Origin: Diorhabda sublineata
Lineage: Eukaryota > Arthropoda > Insecta > Coleoptera > Chrysomelidae
Reading direction: 5' to 3'
DNA length: 64,000 nucleotides
Assembly: GCF_026230105.1 (NCBI RefSeq)
Contig: NC_079476.1
Location: 33,594,559-33,658,558 of the forward strand
In this document: positions 11,905 through 23,739 of the stretch, one piece after another
Layout of the letters: each line of letters starts with the position of its first letter
Position numbering within the stretch: position 1 is the first letter of the stretch
Made by a program: the position numbers and the translations under genes
Notes under the pieces: model-generated
What the model saw: only the letters and a program-made list of their open reading frames with translations
Told to the model about the DNA's origin: nothing
Database searches by the model: none

Positions 11905-12424
11905 CTGCAAAATATCGTTGCTATGCGTAAACTGATATTGCAAGATCGTAATGTGAAATATCGTGAGATTGAGATATACTTGGGCATTAACTAAATCCAT
12001 TAGCCAAATCTACAAAAGTTGTTCGCGCACGAGGCACTTCGAAGCAAATGGTCGCCTGTTTTTTCGGAATAACTAGACATTCTTCACCACGACAATGCGA
12101 GCTCTTACAAATCAGTTCAAACAAAAACGTTTTTGAACACTTAAAACATCGAATTGATAGGTCACCCGCCGTACAGTCCTTGTTTAGCACCCAATGATAT
12201 CTTCTTATTCCCGTATATTGCAAATAAATTGCGAGGTCAACGTTATTCTTCACCTGAAGAAGCGTTTGATGGATTAAAATCACATGTTTGGAGGTACCTC
12301 AATCGGAATGTATAAAACGCTTCTACAATAGGTTCAAACGCATGCAAAAGCGTATTTATTAATATCTCACTATAAATATTTGTTTTTAATTGTCCATCTC
12401 AAAAATTAAGTAGCAAGCCTCGTA
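11905..12424 (+). mobile_element. mariner family A, copy 2 (5' part missing)
   Basis: Starts inside the DNA-binding region with MRKLILQDRNVKYREIEIYL, then jumps to STKVVRARGTSKQMVACFF and FFGITRH. The catalytic end follows: LHHDNASSYKSVQTKTFLNT (second Asp in HHDN), NIE, then PNDIFLFPYIANKLRGQRYS and SPEEAFDGLKSHVWRYLNRN. The right terminal repeat is 12396-12424 (TTAAGTAGCAAGCCTCGTA). Two internal deletions remove the first catalytic Asp. Stops and frameshifts are present but fewer than in copy 1, and 12110-12330 is well preserved. Confidence 0.85.
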
Positions 12425-13059
12425 CCAGCCCCGTTCGAATCTGGAACAATTATTCTTCTGGTTATGTTTTCTAATAAGAAAACGCCCGAGAAATTTGAAT
12501 ACATTATCACAAACTCCCTCTTTGATTTGGATTGGAATTTACATCACCTGTGCCCCGAACATTTTCTTTATATGGTAACTCATCAGAGGAAAGATTAATC
12601 CAGCTCCCACGAACCAGTTATGGTAATTTTAATTACAAATCAAGGTGTTTAATAAACTTTCTATCACATCGCAGATGAACTTTAATTTTGGGCTTGTATT
12701 ATTTTTCATTGGCGTGTAACATTCTAAAAATTTTATTGCATGAATATCAGAATCGGAGAATTGACGATAAAAGATCTAGATGATGTGAGAGCTTTTAAAA
12801 TTTTGGTAAATTTCTATAATTTTCCAAATATTATATTTATTATCATTGCAAATATAAATTTTATAGACAGTATCGGGGTTCACAGGCATGTCTACTGGCG
12901 TTTGTATTCTATATTTTTCATACATTCTGGTATTAATGTTTTAAGTGACATCTTTTCCATTTCCCATGCGGAAACATGCTAAACCTTCATGCACAACGCA
13001 ACTAACGAAATGTAAAGATATTTATCCACAATATAGATAAGCCTATGAATCACTTGACT
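12425..13059. other. AT-rich spacer
   Basis: No feature supported. The plus frame 12740-12982 is Ile/Phe/Asn-rich and matches no family I know. Confidence 0.4.
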
Positions 13060-13560
13060 CTAATAATATAGAGACAAAGCTAGTATTAGAACGCACGCAG
13101 TTTCTGAACTCACTGGCAGTGCACAAACTGATCACCTGGTGGATTAAGATGGGACAACCACAACCATTTACAGACAGACAAGTCATCAAGCTATGATCAT
13201 CAAAAAGTGGAAAAGAGATAATCTGGACACAAAATAGTCCTTTTGTTAATCAAATATGAAATAAGAAGAGTTACTGATGTGTTCACTGGATACTGAACGT
13301 TTAATAGCCATGTGAAGAGCATCGAAGAAATTTCTGCAAGAAAACAAAGGAAACAATCGAGAATCTCTTCTATGAGTGCGAGGCTGTCCATTAACAAACG
13401 CTACGGCAGTTACATTGATTATTTTCAAAACCAGAAGACGTAAGCTTCCAGGCAAAAGTTTGTAAAGTCGTTGCTACTTGTCTAGTAAGCAATTCGGGGT
13501 ACACAATAAGTCAGTATTGCTAGTCGATTCAGGACTTTACGTCTTAGCTCCTCTAATCTA
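13060..13560 (+). mobile_element. LINE RNase H / zinc-knuckle C-terminal remnant
   Basis: The translation RRVTDVFTGY-stop-TFNSHVKSI (about 13260-13320; family form L-T-G-H-C-x-x-x-x-H), then HRRNFCKKTKETIENLFYEC and EAVH (about 13320-13390; the C-R-F-C-x-E-x-x-E-T-I-E-H-x-L-x-x-C knuckle), then SKPEDVSFQAKVCK (about 13425-13470) matches the extreme C terminus of RNase H-bearing LINEs. Several frameshifts. It could come from the same lineage as the RNase H remnant at the window start, but the two do not overlap. Confidence 0.75.
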
Positions 13561-14629
13561 ATATAGATGGTTTTATAAGATTTAGTAATTTAGTTATTCA
13601 CATACTATAGCAAATCGTAGAATATTTTCAAGAAAAACGAAGTTCCAAATAAAAATATTGATTCATATATCTTGTTCTCATAAATGTTGCTTTGGACTTT
13701 ATTGTAATTTAATTATTATTGATTATTCTAATTGGTCTTCTGTTCACAGAATTAGGTTTACGAAAAATTTTCGAATTATCCATATAAACATTAATTTTCT
13801 AGTGTTGAGTAGATCTTCAAACTTATGCTCTATTAATATTAGCAACGTGACGTTTCAAAGTTGACTCCAATATTCGCGACTTGTCCATGTTAAGCAATGA
13901 GGTCGCGTCAAAAAAGTTCTAGAAAACGTCACTAGACAGGTTCTCCAGGCAATATTACAAGTTTATAATTCGTATAACATTGTATAACTTCCCCAAGAGT
14001 TTTTTTAGAGTGATTTTCTCACGAGAAAACGTCGAAGTTCACTGTTCTCAATTTTTTAGCTTGTATGAAAAAAATGTGTACAACTTATTTAGTAACGATA
14101 TAGATAGAAGGCGTTGGGAGAAAAACACTCAATAAAGAAGAATCATTCTTTATCTTCCTCGTTATTTGAAGAAAATAAAATTCGTGACTATATGAGAACA
14201 AAATAAACTCCTGTTGGAGTTTTCTAATTTGACTTACTTAGAATTTGGTTCTTAATCGGAAAGATCCAATTTAACTGTAGCACTCGCTATGATTTCTTAA
14301 ACTCAATTTTGATTTTTCTAGTTTTAGAGTAGCTTTACCTTTTATTGCATTGTTAGTAAATAGTGACAATTGTTGTTAATAATTTTTTATCACACTAATA
14401 TAATCTGAAAACATGACAATAATAATTATTGCAAATTATCACAGGCTAAGAACTGAGCCCTGAGGAACTCCATAAGCTTCAATTTGTATGAAGTTGAAAC
14501 CATGGTAATGAATTATCTTTTGTCAGATATGACATGGATAAATGAATCATTTGAGCCATTCAACATTTTCAATTCTGAATATAAAAAAAGTTATAGGAAT
14601 TAATTAAAATTGATATTTTTTCAAGGTTA
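13561..14629. other. Unassigned AT-rich DNA
   Basis: No coding family or repeat structure recognised. Confidence 0.4.
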
Positions 14630-15545
14630 TGGTACATATCCAAGGAAGTTGGTACATAGTAGTACAAAGGTATATAGGTTAGTACATAGCACCAAGGTTT
14701 CAATGTGATACAAATATATAACACCAGGTACCAATTCACAAAACCAAAGTTTTTGCAACCAAGGAATGATAAATTCTTTGCAAAGATTTCTTTTTTGATA
14801 TTTGTGAGGAAATAGCTCGGTGCAGTTTTCTTTTTTGAAAATAGGGCTTTTTTGGTGTGGGTAAAGGGGTACTTGTCATATCTTGGGCGAAGATGTTATT
14901 AGAAAGATTTAGCAGAAATAAAAGGAAAGGAATCGTTCTGACTTCTTAGGTTGTTATACAAAATCCACGCATTTACGACACACATACTGAGACAGCTGTA
15001 CCATACTTTTTTCCACCATTTGACGTATTTTTCTTGTGGTTATATAAACCAATCATTTGATAGGTTCAATCAACTCCCATTTTTTGCTTATAAACGCAAT
15101 AACTTATAGACAATCAATGACTTCTTGTTCTTGTTGTCTGGTCTGTCCGATATGAAGATATATAGAATGAGGAAATATTTTCTGGAAAACTTCCATTGCC
15201 CTTAGATTTTTTTTCATACCTTTTCATACCAACTAAAGTAGACCTTCCAGCAGATATGATTTTTGCGGAAGAGAATGGGACAGGCGGCAACGCTCAGTCC
15301 ATAAGTTTCACTATCTTTAGCGTCACTAGGCTCACAGTTAGATCCCGAAGAAAACGGCTCTGGCTCCAACATTTCTTCAACAATTTTTTGTACCTCCTTT
15401 TCTAATAAGGTTCTGCATTCTGGTACTGAAACCAAACTATGATTTTCAGAATACTTCTGATAATTTTAAAAAAAAAATCAGTACCGTGTCATCTGTTGGT
15501 ACATATATCTACCATCAAAAACCAATTGGTACACAAATGACCAAA
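14630..15545 (-). mobile_element. piggyBac-like transposon, catalytic core deleted
   Basis: Minus-strand 15435-15214 encodes an acidic N-terminal region (EKEVQKIVEEMLEPEPFSSG, SNCEPSDAKDSE) typical of piggyBac-like transposases. Minus 15170-14890 encodes the C-terminal part: TDKKTRTRSH-like residues, QKMGVD (family form KMGGVD), then EKYVKWWKKVWYSCLSMCVV and NAWILYNNLRSQNDSFPF, where KWWKK and N-x-x-I-L-Y are family hallmarks. The region that should hold the catalytic aspartates between them is absent. Flanks carry repeated TTGGTACA motifs (about 14662, 15499, 15528), possibly terminal or subterminal repeats. Exact TTAA-bounded ends were not located. Confidence 0.7.
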
Positions 15546-16299
15546 TAACAATGAACGAAATAATTGCATACATATCATTCAGGAATACTTTACGTGTAAT
15601 TTGAGTATAAATAATAATCTAATTTCGCATCACATAACGCAAAAAACGTTTATATACAGAAATCGTCGACACATGGTGCTTCCTCGTAATTAGATGAGCA
15701 TTGGCGTAGCAAGGCGGCAATTTTTGATTTTTACCTTAAAGTGCTAAGTCCGACATGGAACGAATTTCATGTAGTTAAAACGTGAAATAGGTATTCCAGG
15801 TATTTTAGAAAATTGCTGATACATGTATGTATCATTAGGGACGAAACGTATTTTCTGTTGTTGTTAGCAACCAACAAAATTGAAATTCGGAATTTGAACT
15901 ATTCATTACCTTTGTTTAATCAATAAAAAAATTGATTTCATATTCAATTATTGTTTCATGTCCATAGTTAAATGCTATTTCGAGTATTGAAACTGCGTCT
16001 GGTTATTGTATACTAGAGCATAAAATTTTATTGTCATTGTATTTGTTATTGTTAAACATTCATAGCAAACATTTAAATACAGAATTACAGTAATAGCGCT
16101 CATTGTTTAAAACGATTGATATAAAGTTTTTTTTTCAATAGGAATAGATTATAATTGAAAGTGTGGACAATACTATTAAAAATTAAAACTAAATTGTTAT
16201 AGCAATATCATTCATCCCCTCTTATATCATAATATTTTATTTTTAAAAAAAAAAATTTGATTCAAGAACAGTCAATTATAACAATTACAACAAACCACG
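15546..16299. other. AT-rich spacer
   Basis: No gene. CATTGGCGTAGCAAGGCGG (15705-15723) resembles the 'CAGTGGCGTAGC' end of some hAT elements, but no partner end or transposase was found. Confidence 0.3.
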
Positions 16300-16830
16300 T
16301 TGGTCTGACATTTCCACCCTAATAAAAATGAATACAAATATTTCGGAGAAAAAGGTCTATACATTTTTTCCAATACTGTTAATTAGCTTGCCCTTAAAAC
16401 AGTCATTAATTGTTTTAACTTTATATTTGATCACCGAGCCATTTTTTTAAATATGGGAACAAAATTATCCCGATATGCTAAATCTGGGGTGCATGAGGTA
16501 GCAATTCAAACTTGAAATAACTTGCCATTACAGTGAAGCATTTTTTAGCTGTTCCTGCGAAATATGATCGGTTTTGCCTGTATCGTATTATAATCGTGCA
16601 TCCTATAAAACCAACCCATGGCGTTGCCAGCAAATTAAAGAGGCGGTTCTCTCTTTTCGGAACATTATTTTCCTCATTCTTTTGCTTTAGGTGAGATATG
16701 TTGGACTAATGTTCCATCTATTGTTAAGAAACGGCGCAAAAATTTTGCTTCGTTTCTGTGAAACTTCATTGAAACACCGAATTGAAACAGCACGACACAA
16801 TTCGATTGACTATAAAGAAACACGATATGC
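16300..16830 (-). mobile_element. mellifera-type mariner, catalytic part, heavily decayed
   Basis: Minus-strand translation gives FHRNEAKFLRRFLTIDGT (about 16700-16760; family form F-L-R-R-F-x-T-V-D-E-T, first catalytic Asp), AMGWFYRMHDYNTIQAK (about 16570-16625; family V-M-A-x-V-F-W-D), and CTPDLAYRDNFVPIFKKMAR (about 16430-16495; family Y-S-P-D-L-A-P-S-D-F-F-L-F-P-x-L-K-K-W, third Asp kept). The HHDN segment is not recognisable. Both termini are unclear. It is the complementary half of the N-terminal mariner fragment at 53.2-53.7 kb, possibly from a related family. Confidence 0.68.
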
Positions 16831-17689
16831 ATCTCTCTTTAAATAATATGCGATCATACAGAAAATATTAAGAGGATGGCATATAAGTGAAATTGTAATA
16901 TTGAACGAGAGAGAAAAAAGCATCGATTTACTAGTCTATATCTCCCTCTACGAGCCAATAAAATCAAAACTTGTTAGTCTTCTCTTATACCATTCCTACC
17001 ACTTGAAACTTCGACGTCACTTCAAACCAATCAGAAGAGAGTAAAAATGAATAAAGAGTCATATACCAATGTCCCTTCCAACCGATCATGCCCACTTGGA
17101 CCACCTCGAATACCTCGCTCTCTTTCTTTACTAGTTTCTCTATGTATGCGTTGTATGCACTTTTTGAAAAACATAATTTATACGTGTGATTCGTCGAGCT
17201 CTTTCAATCAGTCACTAACCAGTATGGATTCTCTTCTCTATTTCATCACTTTATTATATCTACAACTGCAATATTGATCCCAGTAGTTCGTACAGCTTTG
17301 TTCAACTTTCCAGCGGTCTTCGTCAGTTTCATATCATGAAGTTTTTCTGGATGTTAGTATTGTTTTTCATATATAATTGCTTTGAAAGGATGAATAATTT
17401 CTGTTTTGGTATCAATTTTTTTAGCTCGTTGCTCGACTTCTTTCAAAACAAGGTCTCTTTATTTTGTTCTGGTTCTTTGGATAAATCCCTAGCAACTTTT
17501 TCCAGATTATTTTGTAAAGCATTTCACAAGCCGGACATGAAACAACATTTCACACATGTACTCACACTACACTGTATAATACCAGACATTTATACTGATG
17601 TTTAATACGACAGATAAACAAAAAAAACGAACTACATGGGGATAAATCTGTAGGATACAACAATGAAATTAGTTACAAAGTTTTTCACC
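16831..17689. other. Unassigned; pyrimidine-rich island
   Basis: 16900-17240 is richer in CT and less AT-biased. The plus frame 17047-17277 begins MNKESYTNVPSNRSCPLGPP but has no recognised domain. Another open frame at 17336-17605 is hydrophobic and Phe-rich. No gene call is made. Confidence 0.3.
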
Positions 17690-18660
17690 AACAAAGCCAA
17701 ATCACAACACTAGACGAGAAGCAAGGATGCAGATCAGATTCTGCGTAGATGTCGTTTTTATCCTACTTGTCCTGTGTCCTGCAGTATTTATCTATAGAAC
17801 ATAACGAACCAGTATTTTTATGCTTCATTAACCTCACAAAAGCGTTGGACTATATTGAACTGGAAGATGTTACTGACCTATAGTACAATAGAAACATATA
17901 TAATCCAGACCATCGAAAACAGACAATAAAGTTCAGGCTACCATTGATGGTATAAAAACAAAATCCATACCTGTCAATAGTTGTATTAGACAGGTAGACT
18001 TGCTCAATTCCATGTTATTCAGCATAATACGGTTACGGAATGGTTGACAGAGAATTAAAAGTCTTGTGCTTGTGATGATGTCACGAGTTGTGCTGAAAAT
18101 GCTCTTCACAGATTATTAAATACCTTTGGACTGAAATAAATACATACATGACAACATCAAAAGATCCCATTAGATGCAAACTAAAACTAAAAAGTTAAAA
18201 ATAACACAGTAGAGAATGAAATTCACGTACCTTGGAATTGACATAACCAGTTATGGAAACGTTAAGGTCGCGGAATGTCTTCAGAAAGAAGTATGGAGAA
18301 ACAAATACTTAAGACAAGAAATAATTCACAAAGCTATAATGAAGTAACAAAAGCGGAACAACTATAGGAGACGAAAGAGATGAAAATTCTCATGAGGGTT
18401 TCGGGAAAAACAATATTAGACCTAAAAAGAAGCGAAAACATTAGACTAGTGATAAAAGTATCAAGGGATAAATTTCTAATTGGAGCACGGACAGAGATCG
18501 ACCACGATAGAGGTGGAGTAATAATTTAGAGTCTGGATAAGGAAAAATATCAAAGAAGAAACAGATGACAGACCTACTTTGGAAGGAAGAAGTAGAAGAA
18601 AAAAGCCTAGAAGTCATAAAGGAACAAGTGAAAATAAGAAAAAAGTTTTATAACTCTTTA
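17690..18660 (+). mobile_element. Non-LTR retrotransposon (YADD lineage), copy 1, internally deleted
   Basis: The translation includes EHNEPVFLCFINLTKALDYI (about 17795-17855; reverse transcriptase block A, where the catalytic Asp of F-V-D-L-x-K-A-F-D is now Asn), then past a deletion MTTSKDPIRCKLKLK (about 18150-18195), KFTYLGIDITSYGNVKVAEC (about 18220-18275), VWRNKYLRQEIIHKAI and RVSGKTILDLKRSENIR (about 18390-18450). The order and wording match copy 2 at 23.7-25.3 kb. The segment with the catalytic YADD box is missing. The 3' end is A-rich and carries stops. Confidence 0.78.
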
Positions 18661-18951
18661 AGAAGCAGTATACAATATTTTCAATAAGCGTGTCGTAAAA
18701 TTTAATCTGTGTAAATTACCTAATATCAATGAGTAACAAAAACTTTTAAGAACATACGTTACATCTTCAGTTTACGGAGATACTCGGAGCTCAATGCTTG
18801 CATCTATTAAGTGGTACAAATAGGGGAAGCAGTAGGGCGCTTTTGTTGTTAATTTCTTGATAGTGCGACCTCTGGAAGGTTGAACTTTGCTATTCAATAT
18901 TTCACTGTTAGAAACGATATATTCTAGGGCTAATATTTCGAACCGAAATAG
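18661..18951. other. Short spacer before the inverted-repeat element
   Basis: No feature supported. Confidence 0.4.
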
Positions 18952-19972
18952 TCAGAGAGCTGGTCGTCTTTTACAAGGCTGAAACTTTTTCTATTTGTGA
19001 TTTAATATATTTAAAGTAAAAAAATCAACTTCTGGCAGGGTTAGCGCGGTTGCAACAATATCCACTGTTTTTTGCATATTGCAAATTTTTTATATGAAAA
19101 AATGTATCTTCACAAATCTGGCTTTCGAGTATATTTTTAATTAGACAATTTTGAGTATAAAAAAATTGCCAGATGACTTGCTCGGTTGCAAGTATCTGTA
19201 AAATGCATCGAAAGTTGCTAAGACGGGTAGTACAGTATTTTGATCACAAAAGTCTACCGACCCTGCCGCTAACGAATTTTTAACTGAATATAAGGTTGAC
19301 ATACAGGTAATACATTCTTAGGTAGCAGAGTAGAACATTTTAAGACAAATTTCCGATAGGTTTGTTAGTTGCTTATTTCGGAGCTAGTTGACTTACATAC
19401 TTTCGTCTAATTTACTAACAAAATACATCAAAAATTGCAATTTTATACTATTTTTGGATACTTGTTTGTTCAATATCCGTTTCTTTCGATATTTGAGTGT
19501 TTTTAGAGTCAGTTTTCGACTCAATTGTATATTTTTCTCATATCTTAGTTACATTATTGTGATAAGTTGTGCGTAATAATTTTCTATAAGTAACAAAAGA
19601 GAGAATACTATTTGTTTTCATCAATTATGGAAGCGCAAGAAATGATTTGTGTGTTTTGTAAAGAAAAAAATAATAATAAATTGATTAAATCCAAATCTCA
19701 GATTTTCTTTAGGAATTAAATTTGGAAGATCGTACCAGCTTACCAGTATTAGCAACTTTCGATCCATTTTACAGATACTTGCAACCGAGTAAATAATCTG
19801 GTAATTTTTTTTATACTCAAAATTGTCTAAAAATATACTCGAAAGCCAGCAGAAAACAGTGGATATGGTTGCCAGAAGTTGATTTTTCTACTTTAAATAT
19901 ATTGAATAACGCATAGAAAAAGTTTCAGCATTGTGAAAGTACCTTAGTCGAAGTGGCGACCAGCTCTTAGAC
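18952..19972. mobile_element. Long-inverted-repeat element (foldback-like, non-autonomous)
   Basis: Left arm 18952-19230 and right arm 19740-19972 are inverted copies. Shared blocks include GAGCTGGTCG at the outer ends, GCTGAAACTTTTTCTAT, AAAAATCAACTTCTGGCA, ATATCCACTGTTTT, GGCTTTCGAGTATATTTTTA, GACAATTTTGAGTATAAAAA, CGGTTGCAAGTATCTGTAAA and ATCGAAAGTTGCTAA at the inner ends. The left arm has about 45 extra bases near 19065-19115. The loop is about 510 bp and carries a mini-ORF with a CxxC motif. The element resembles long-TIR DNA transposons that have lost their transposase. Target duplications were not resolved. Confidence 0.85.
19627..19719 (+). pseudogene. Mini-ORF with CxxC motif inside the inverted-repeat element
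   Basis: ATG to TAA, 30 codons, beginning MEAQEMICVFCKEKNNN. The paired cysteines ICVFC close to the start look like the first half of an N-terminal zinc finger, as in several DNA-transposon proteins. The rest of any such domain is absent, so this may be the surviving 5' end of a transposase gene in an internally deleted element. It could also be chance. Confidence 0.4.
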
Positions 19973-21126
19973 TAAAAGTTGTTTACAAAACGTTAACTAA
20001 TTTGCTGCAAATGTAGAAATTCACTTGAAACGTTAATAGCTGTCATACAAAAACTATATAACGTGGAGTTTCTAAACAAATATTTTTTAATACGGTGTTA
20101 TCTTTCAAGCAATTATCTCAAGATCTAGATAGATACTTATAAGAGCACTCTTTAGAATATATCACTATCAACTACCGATTGCTATCGTGCTTGATCGGGT
20201 GTGATTAATAAAAAAAGAAGTGACAATGAGGAGTTTCATTATATAATTTCATAAAGTTCGTCAATGATCGTATGTAACTAAACGTTGTACATTTTGATTC
20301 GATTTTATTGAGATAACGAAGTTTTCCGATGGCTTTGCCACATAAGCATGGTGTTAAGTACATAATATTCTGATTTTATAACATTTTCTTCTCAGTTTCT
20401 GTCAGTTTCCTTTAACATAGCTATTCGAATAGTTTTTTCAATATTTTTCAATCTAAGAAGAAATAACCACGAACCGTTTCTCCGCAGTGAAACAAGCCAT
20501 CAGTTATTCTCAAGAAAAAAAATTAAGCCCGAATCTTATTCGAGACAATGACGTGCAGAATTCGATCTCATCGTGAAAGGAAAGAAACAGTTGAACGCTA
20601 CATAAAGGCCAACAAGATTGATAGATAGTGTGTATGTCAAGAAAGTGACGAGGTGCAGACTCGTTTCCAATAGCGAATTTTTGTTCTTTTCCTTGTCGTC
20701 GTTTATCTCGAACGAACGAGGTAACAATTTGTGAATTGAAATTATTTGATAGAAGAATTCTTTAATATAACATTTATTTTATAACATAACAGATGATAAT
20801 ATACCTGCTGCTACTCAAGAATGCTAGAAAATATTACCTCAAAAATTGCCACCTTTTTTGTTAATTCACTATCTTGCGTATTATAATTTTTATTCTATTA
20901 GGACAATAACCACAGTTGCGTCTCTTTCACATAGGAAAATAAAAAGGTTTTCTTCTTACTTTTTTATGAACCTACCGAACTTCTGAAGGGCCAGGGAATA
21001 TTAAAAAATTGTTGACATGTTACATTTTTGACATTTCCCCATAAAAAATTTCTATGGTCACATATTTAAGTAATTAATATTTTCTTAACATATAATTTGA
21101 TGTTTTTTCAGCATACAATTTCATAT
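19973..21126. other. Unassigned AT-rich DNA
   Basis: A stretch around 20530-20730 is less AT-rich and has a 63-codon minus frame without recognisable domain. Nothing else is supported. Confidence 0.35.
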
Positions 21127-21330
21127 TACGAGGATTGCTACTTAAGTTTTAAGATATGGCAACAATGTCAGGTTTGACATTTTCAACAGTGCATGTACTC
21201 AGAATACCGATCAACTCAACTCTTCGACATTTGGTGATGAAGCTCCTCTAGCCACCATGCTTTATTTGTTTGTGAGGGTCGTCAAAAGTCAGCTGTTGTG
21301 CCAGAAAACATAGATGCTGTGAGTAAACTG
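21127..21330 (+). mobile_element. mariner family A, copy 3 (5' end only)
   Basis: The left terminal repeat 21127-21156 (ATTGCTACTTAAGTTTTAAG) is the best preserved of the family. It is followed by STFGDEAPL-like residues (about 21230-21255) and RQKSAVVPENIDAVSKL (about 21280-21330), the linker between the two DNA-binding helix-turn-helix units. The catalytic part and right end are missing. Confidence 0.82.
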
Positions 21331-22329
21331 TAGTAGTAAATGACATACAAATGAAAGGTTACAATTTGTAAAAATACCGATATATTCTCAATATTTGAAA
21401 ATAGTAAATTTTTTGATTAAGCGATTTCACAATTTGCTGTCTTATAATGTGTTTGTTGTAGACATCTATTCAATGAAAATTTTTCTTCTGTAAAAGAACA
21501 ACAACTCAAAGCATTAATGGACGATGTTCTATTTAGCTCGGTTGACCCTCAACTCCTTTTAACATTTTGACAGCAACTTCCTAAATATCAATGAAGTAAT
21601 TATATTAAACATTGTTTAAAGTATCGATATAGCACCTAACATTTAGATTTATAAATTTTGGTCCTCTTAGTAGGGAGTGTTATAGTACATAAAAGTATAA
21701 AATTTTCCTTAATCACACATTTAATTAAAAATCTATCAAAATTCAGTAAACCAATTATAAAAAAATCACGGATTGTATTTTTGGTTTTAATTTCAACACG
21801 ATATATCAAATACCCGATATTAGAACTTCAGTTTCAGCTGACCCAGTCACCATGGTAATCGATAGCAAGCAGAAATAACCCCGAGCAGTATCAAAATATT
21901 TTTCATCTGTAACGATTGATTTGAATTAGAATTTGCCTAATTATACCCGAAAGCCACATTTGCTGCTAAATAAACTAACCTATACTAAAAGGATAACAGT
22001 CAGAAAATATACATAAACGATTTTCATAGCATATGTTTACATAATTCAAATGAAAGTATGATCAAAATTGTGTGCGAATTGAAAATTTCAAACAACTGCT
22101 TCAGATGAACTAGAATAATATTAACCAATATCAACAGTTAGATTCTCAGTAAACAAGTAAACAGACTAATAGTAGAAAATATCCTCGACCGAAAACCATT
22201 CAAATTTTACTAAAACTACAAGTAGTTTTTCTTTTATTTTTTACAAACTTCGCACCAGCCACAAAATTTTGGTATTTTATTTACATACTCAAAGAAAAAA
22301 TATTATCCTCAATCAGAATTCAGAATAAA
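21331..22329. other. AT-rich spacer
   Basis: No feature supported. Confidence 0.4.
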
Positions 22330-22334
22330 TACTT

Positions 22335-22480
22335 GTACCACTAGTTTACCTTCAGTCTCTGAATACGATAAGTGGGTTATCGAAACGCGCGTCAGAAAGT
22401 TTAATTGTGAGTGTTGGTATTATATTGGAAATGTGTGTTCAGTACGAATATCACCAACGGTTTTAAAAATTCAAACTTGG
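22335..22480 (+). mobile_element. Penelope-like element 3' end, with hammerhead-like motif
   Basis: The segment starts TAGTTTACCTTCAGTCTCTG, passes through GGTTATCGAAACGCGCGTC (22375-22393) and ends with GTGTTCAGTACGAATATCACC. The same series of blocks follows the GIY-YIG ORF of the Penelope-like element at 55.3-55.9 kb, so this is a 5'-truncated copy. Here the core reads CTGAATA instead of CTGAAGA. No coding part remains. Confidence 0.72.
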
Positions 22481-23739
22481 CACAAGATAAAGAACTTTTA
22501 GATTTCTATAAATCGCTTGGCTGATGAAGATCATTAAAATCACAGCATAAACTACAAGTATTAGAAACAAAATAATTGAATAGTACCTAGAAGTAAACGG
22601 GAAACATTTCGAGCATCTCCTGTAGTAGGAGATGTTTAGGATAACTTATTCAGTCTCTTTTATTTCAAAGAATTAATGTAATATATTATTTTGAGATAAA
22701 TTTTAATAAGTCAATTGCCAAAAAATGAAAAATTATACATTTTTGTGTTTTGTTTTTCGAACCCTTTGAAACGAAGTATCGCACGATCCACTACTATTTA
22801 AAAAATCTGGTGGGTAGCTGTCATGGGTATGAGGTTTTTCGAGGTTATTGTCTCAACTTATTTGTTTCCATGTTTATTTCTGTAATTTTTTTTTCCTTTT
22901 TCCTGGTGGCTTTTCTTACAGAACTTAATTTTCAAGTTTCAGCATGCAATATCAAGTGAAAATATTCTACATTTCCACATTTTAATTGATTTCAAAATAC
23001 TTACTCAGGGAAGTTAAATCAATCTACAAAGACTTTTGAAATTAAGGAGATGCTGAAACTTTCCATAAGCATCGTGAGTTTATTATTTAGTTGCGATAGA
23101 TAACATCACATTTTTGTAAAAATTTTGAATCATAGTGTGGGAGGAAAAAATTAAACAAGTTGCCATTCTTTATTCGATACGTCATCTTCAAGCTTATCAT
23201 TGCTTGCATCCACTATCCGATTAGTTTTGTATTGATAAAATTAGAATGCGTCTGTACTTAAATTCTATTTCTGAGCGTTCTGAATCCCAGATATGTTTAA
23301 ACCAACATATATTTGAACTGTATTTATCCATCGATCGATCAGAAATAAATATGTAAATGTAATTCTAATAATAATACATCCCATAACGTGCAGAGTTAAT
23401 CAATGATTAGAATTCAACAGATTTGTATTAAAATGGTTTCAAAATATTACACAAATAATTAAAAATATCTCTCATGAATCATTGCCCAATACCTATCCAA
23501 AAGTAAACAATGTATGTTAATTTTATCATAAGAGCTACGTCCCGTTTCGATCGGCAATAAAGATGAAATTCTCTTCATAAATAAGTCAAGAATCAATAAT
23601 AATTGAATACAAATATTAACGAAGATCTATCATTGCATTACTGTGCCTTTAACATTTGCCTTTGTACATTATATTTACAATTCTTGACAATCTTGTGCAT
23701 AAATCCATACGCCGGAAGACTACGATGACTATAAGAGGG
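22481..23739. other. AT-rich spacer
   Basis: No feature supported. The plus frame 22750-22959 is hydrophobic and unassigned. Confidence 0.4.

Noticed and set aside
12425..12450. tRNA T-arm-like GTTCGAATC
   Set aside because: No D-arm, anticodon arm or acceptor pairing could be built around it.
15705..15723. hAT terminal repeat
   Set aside because: Resemblance to one end only; no partner end, duplication or transposase nearby.
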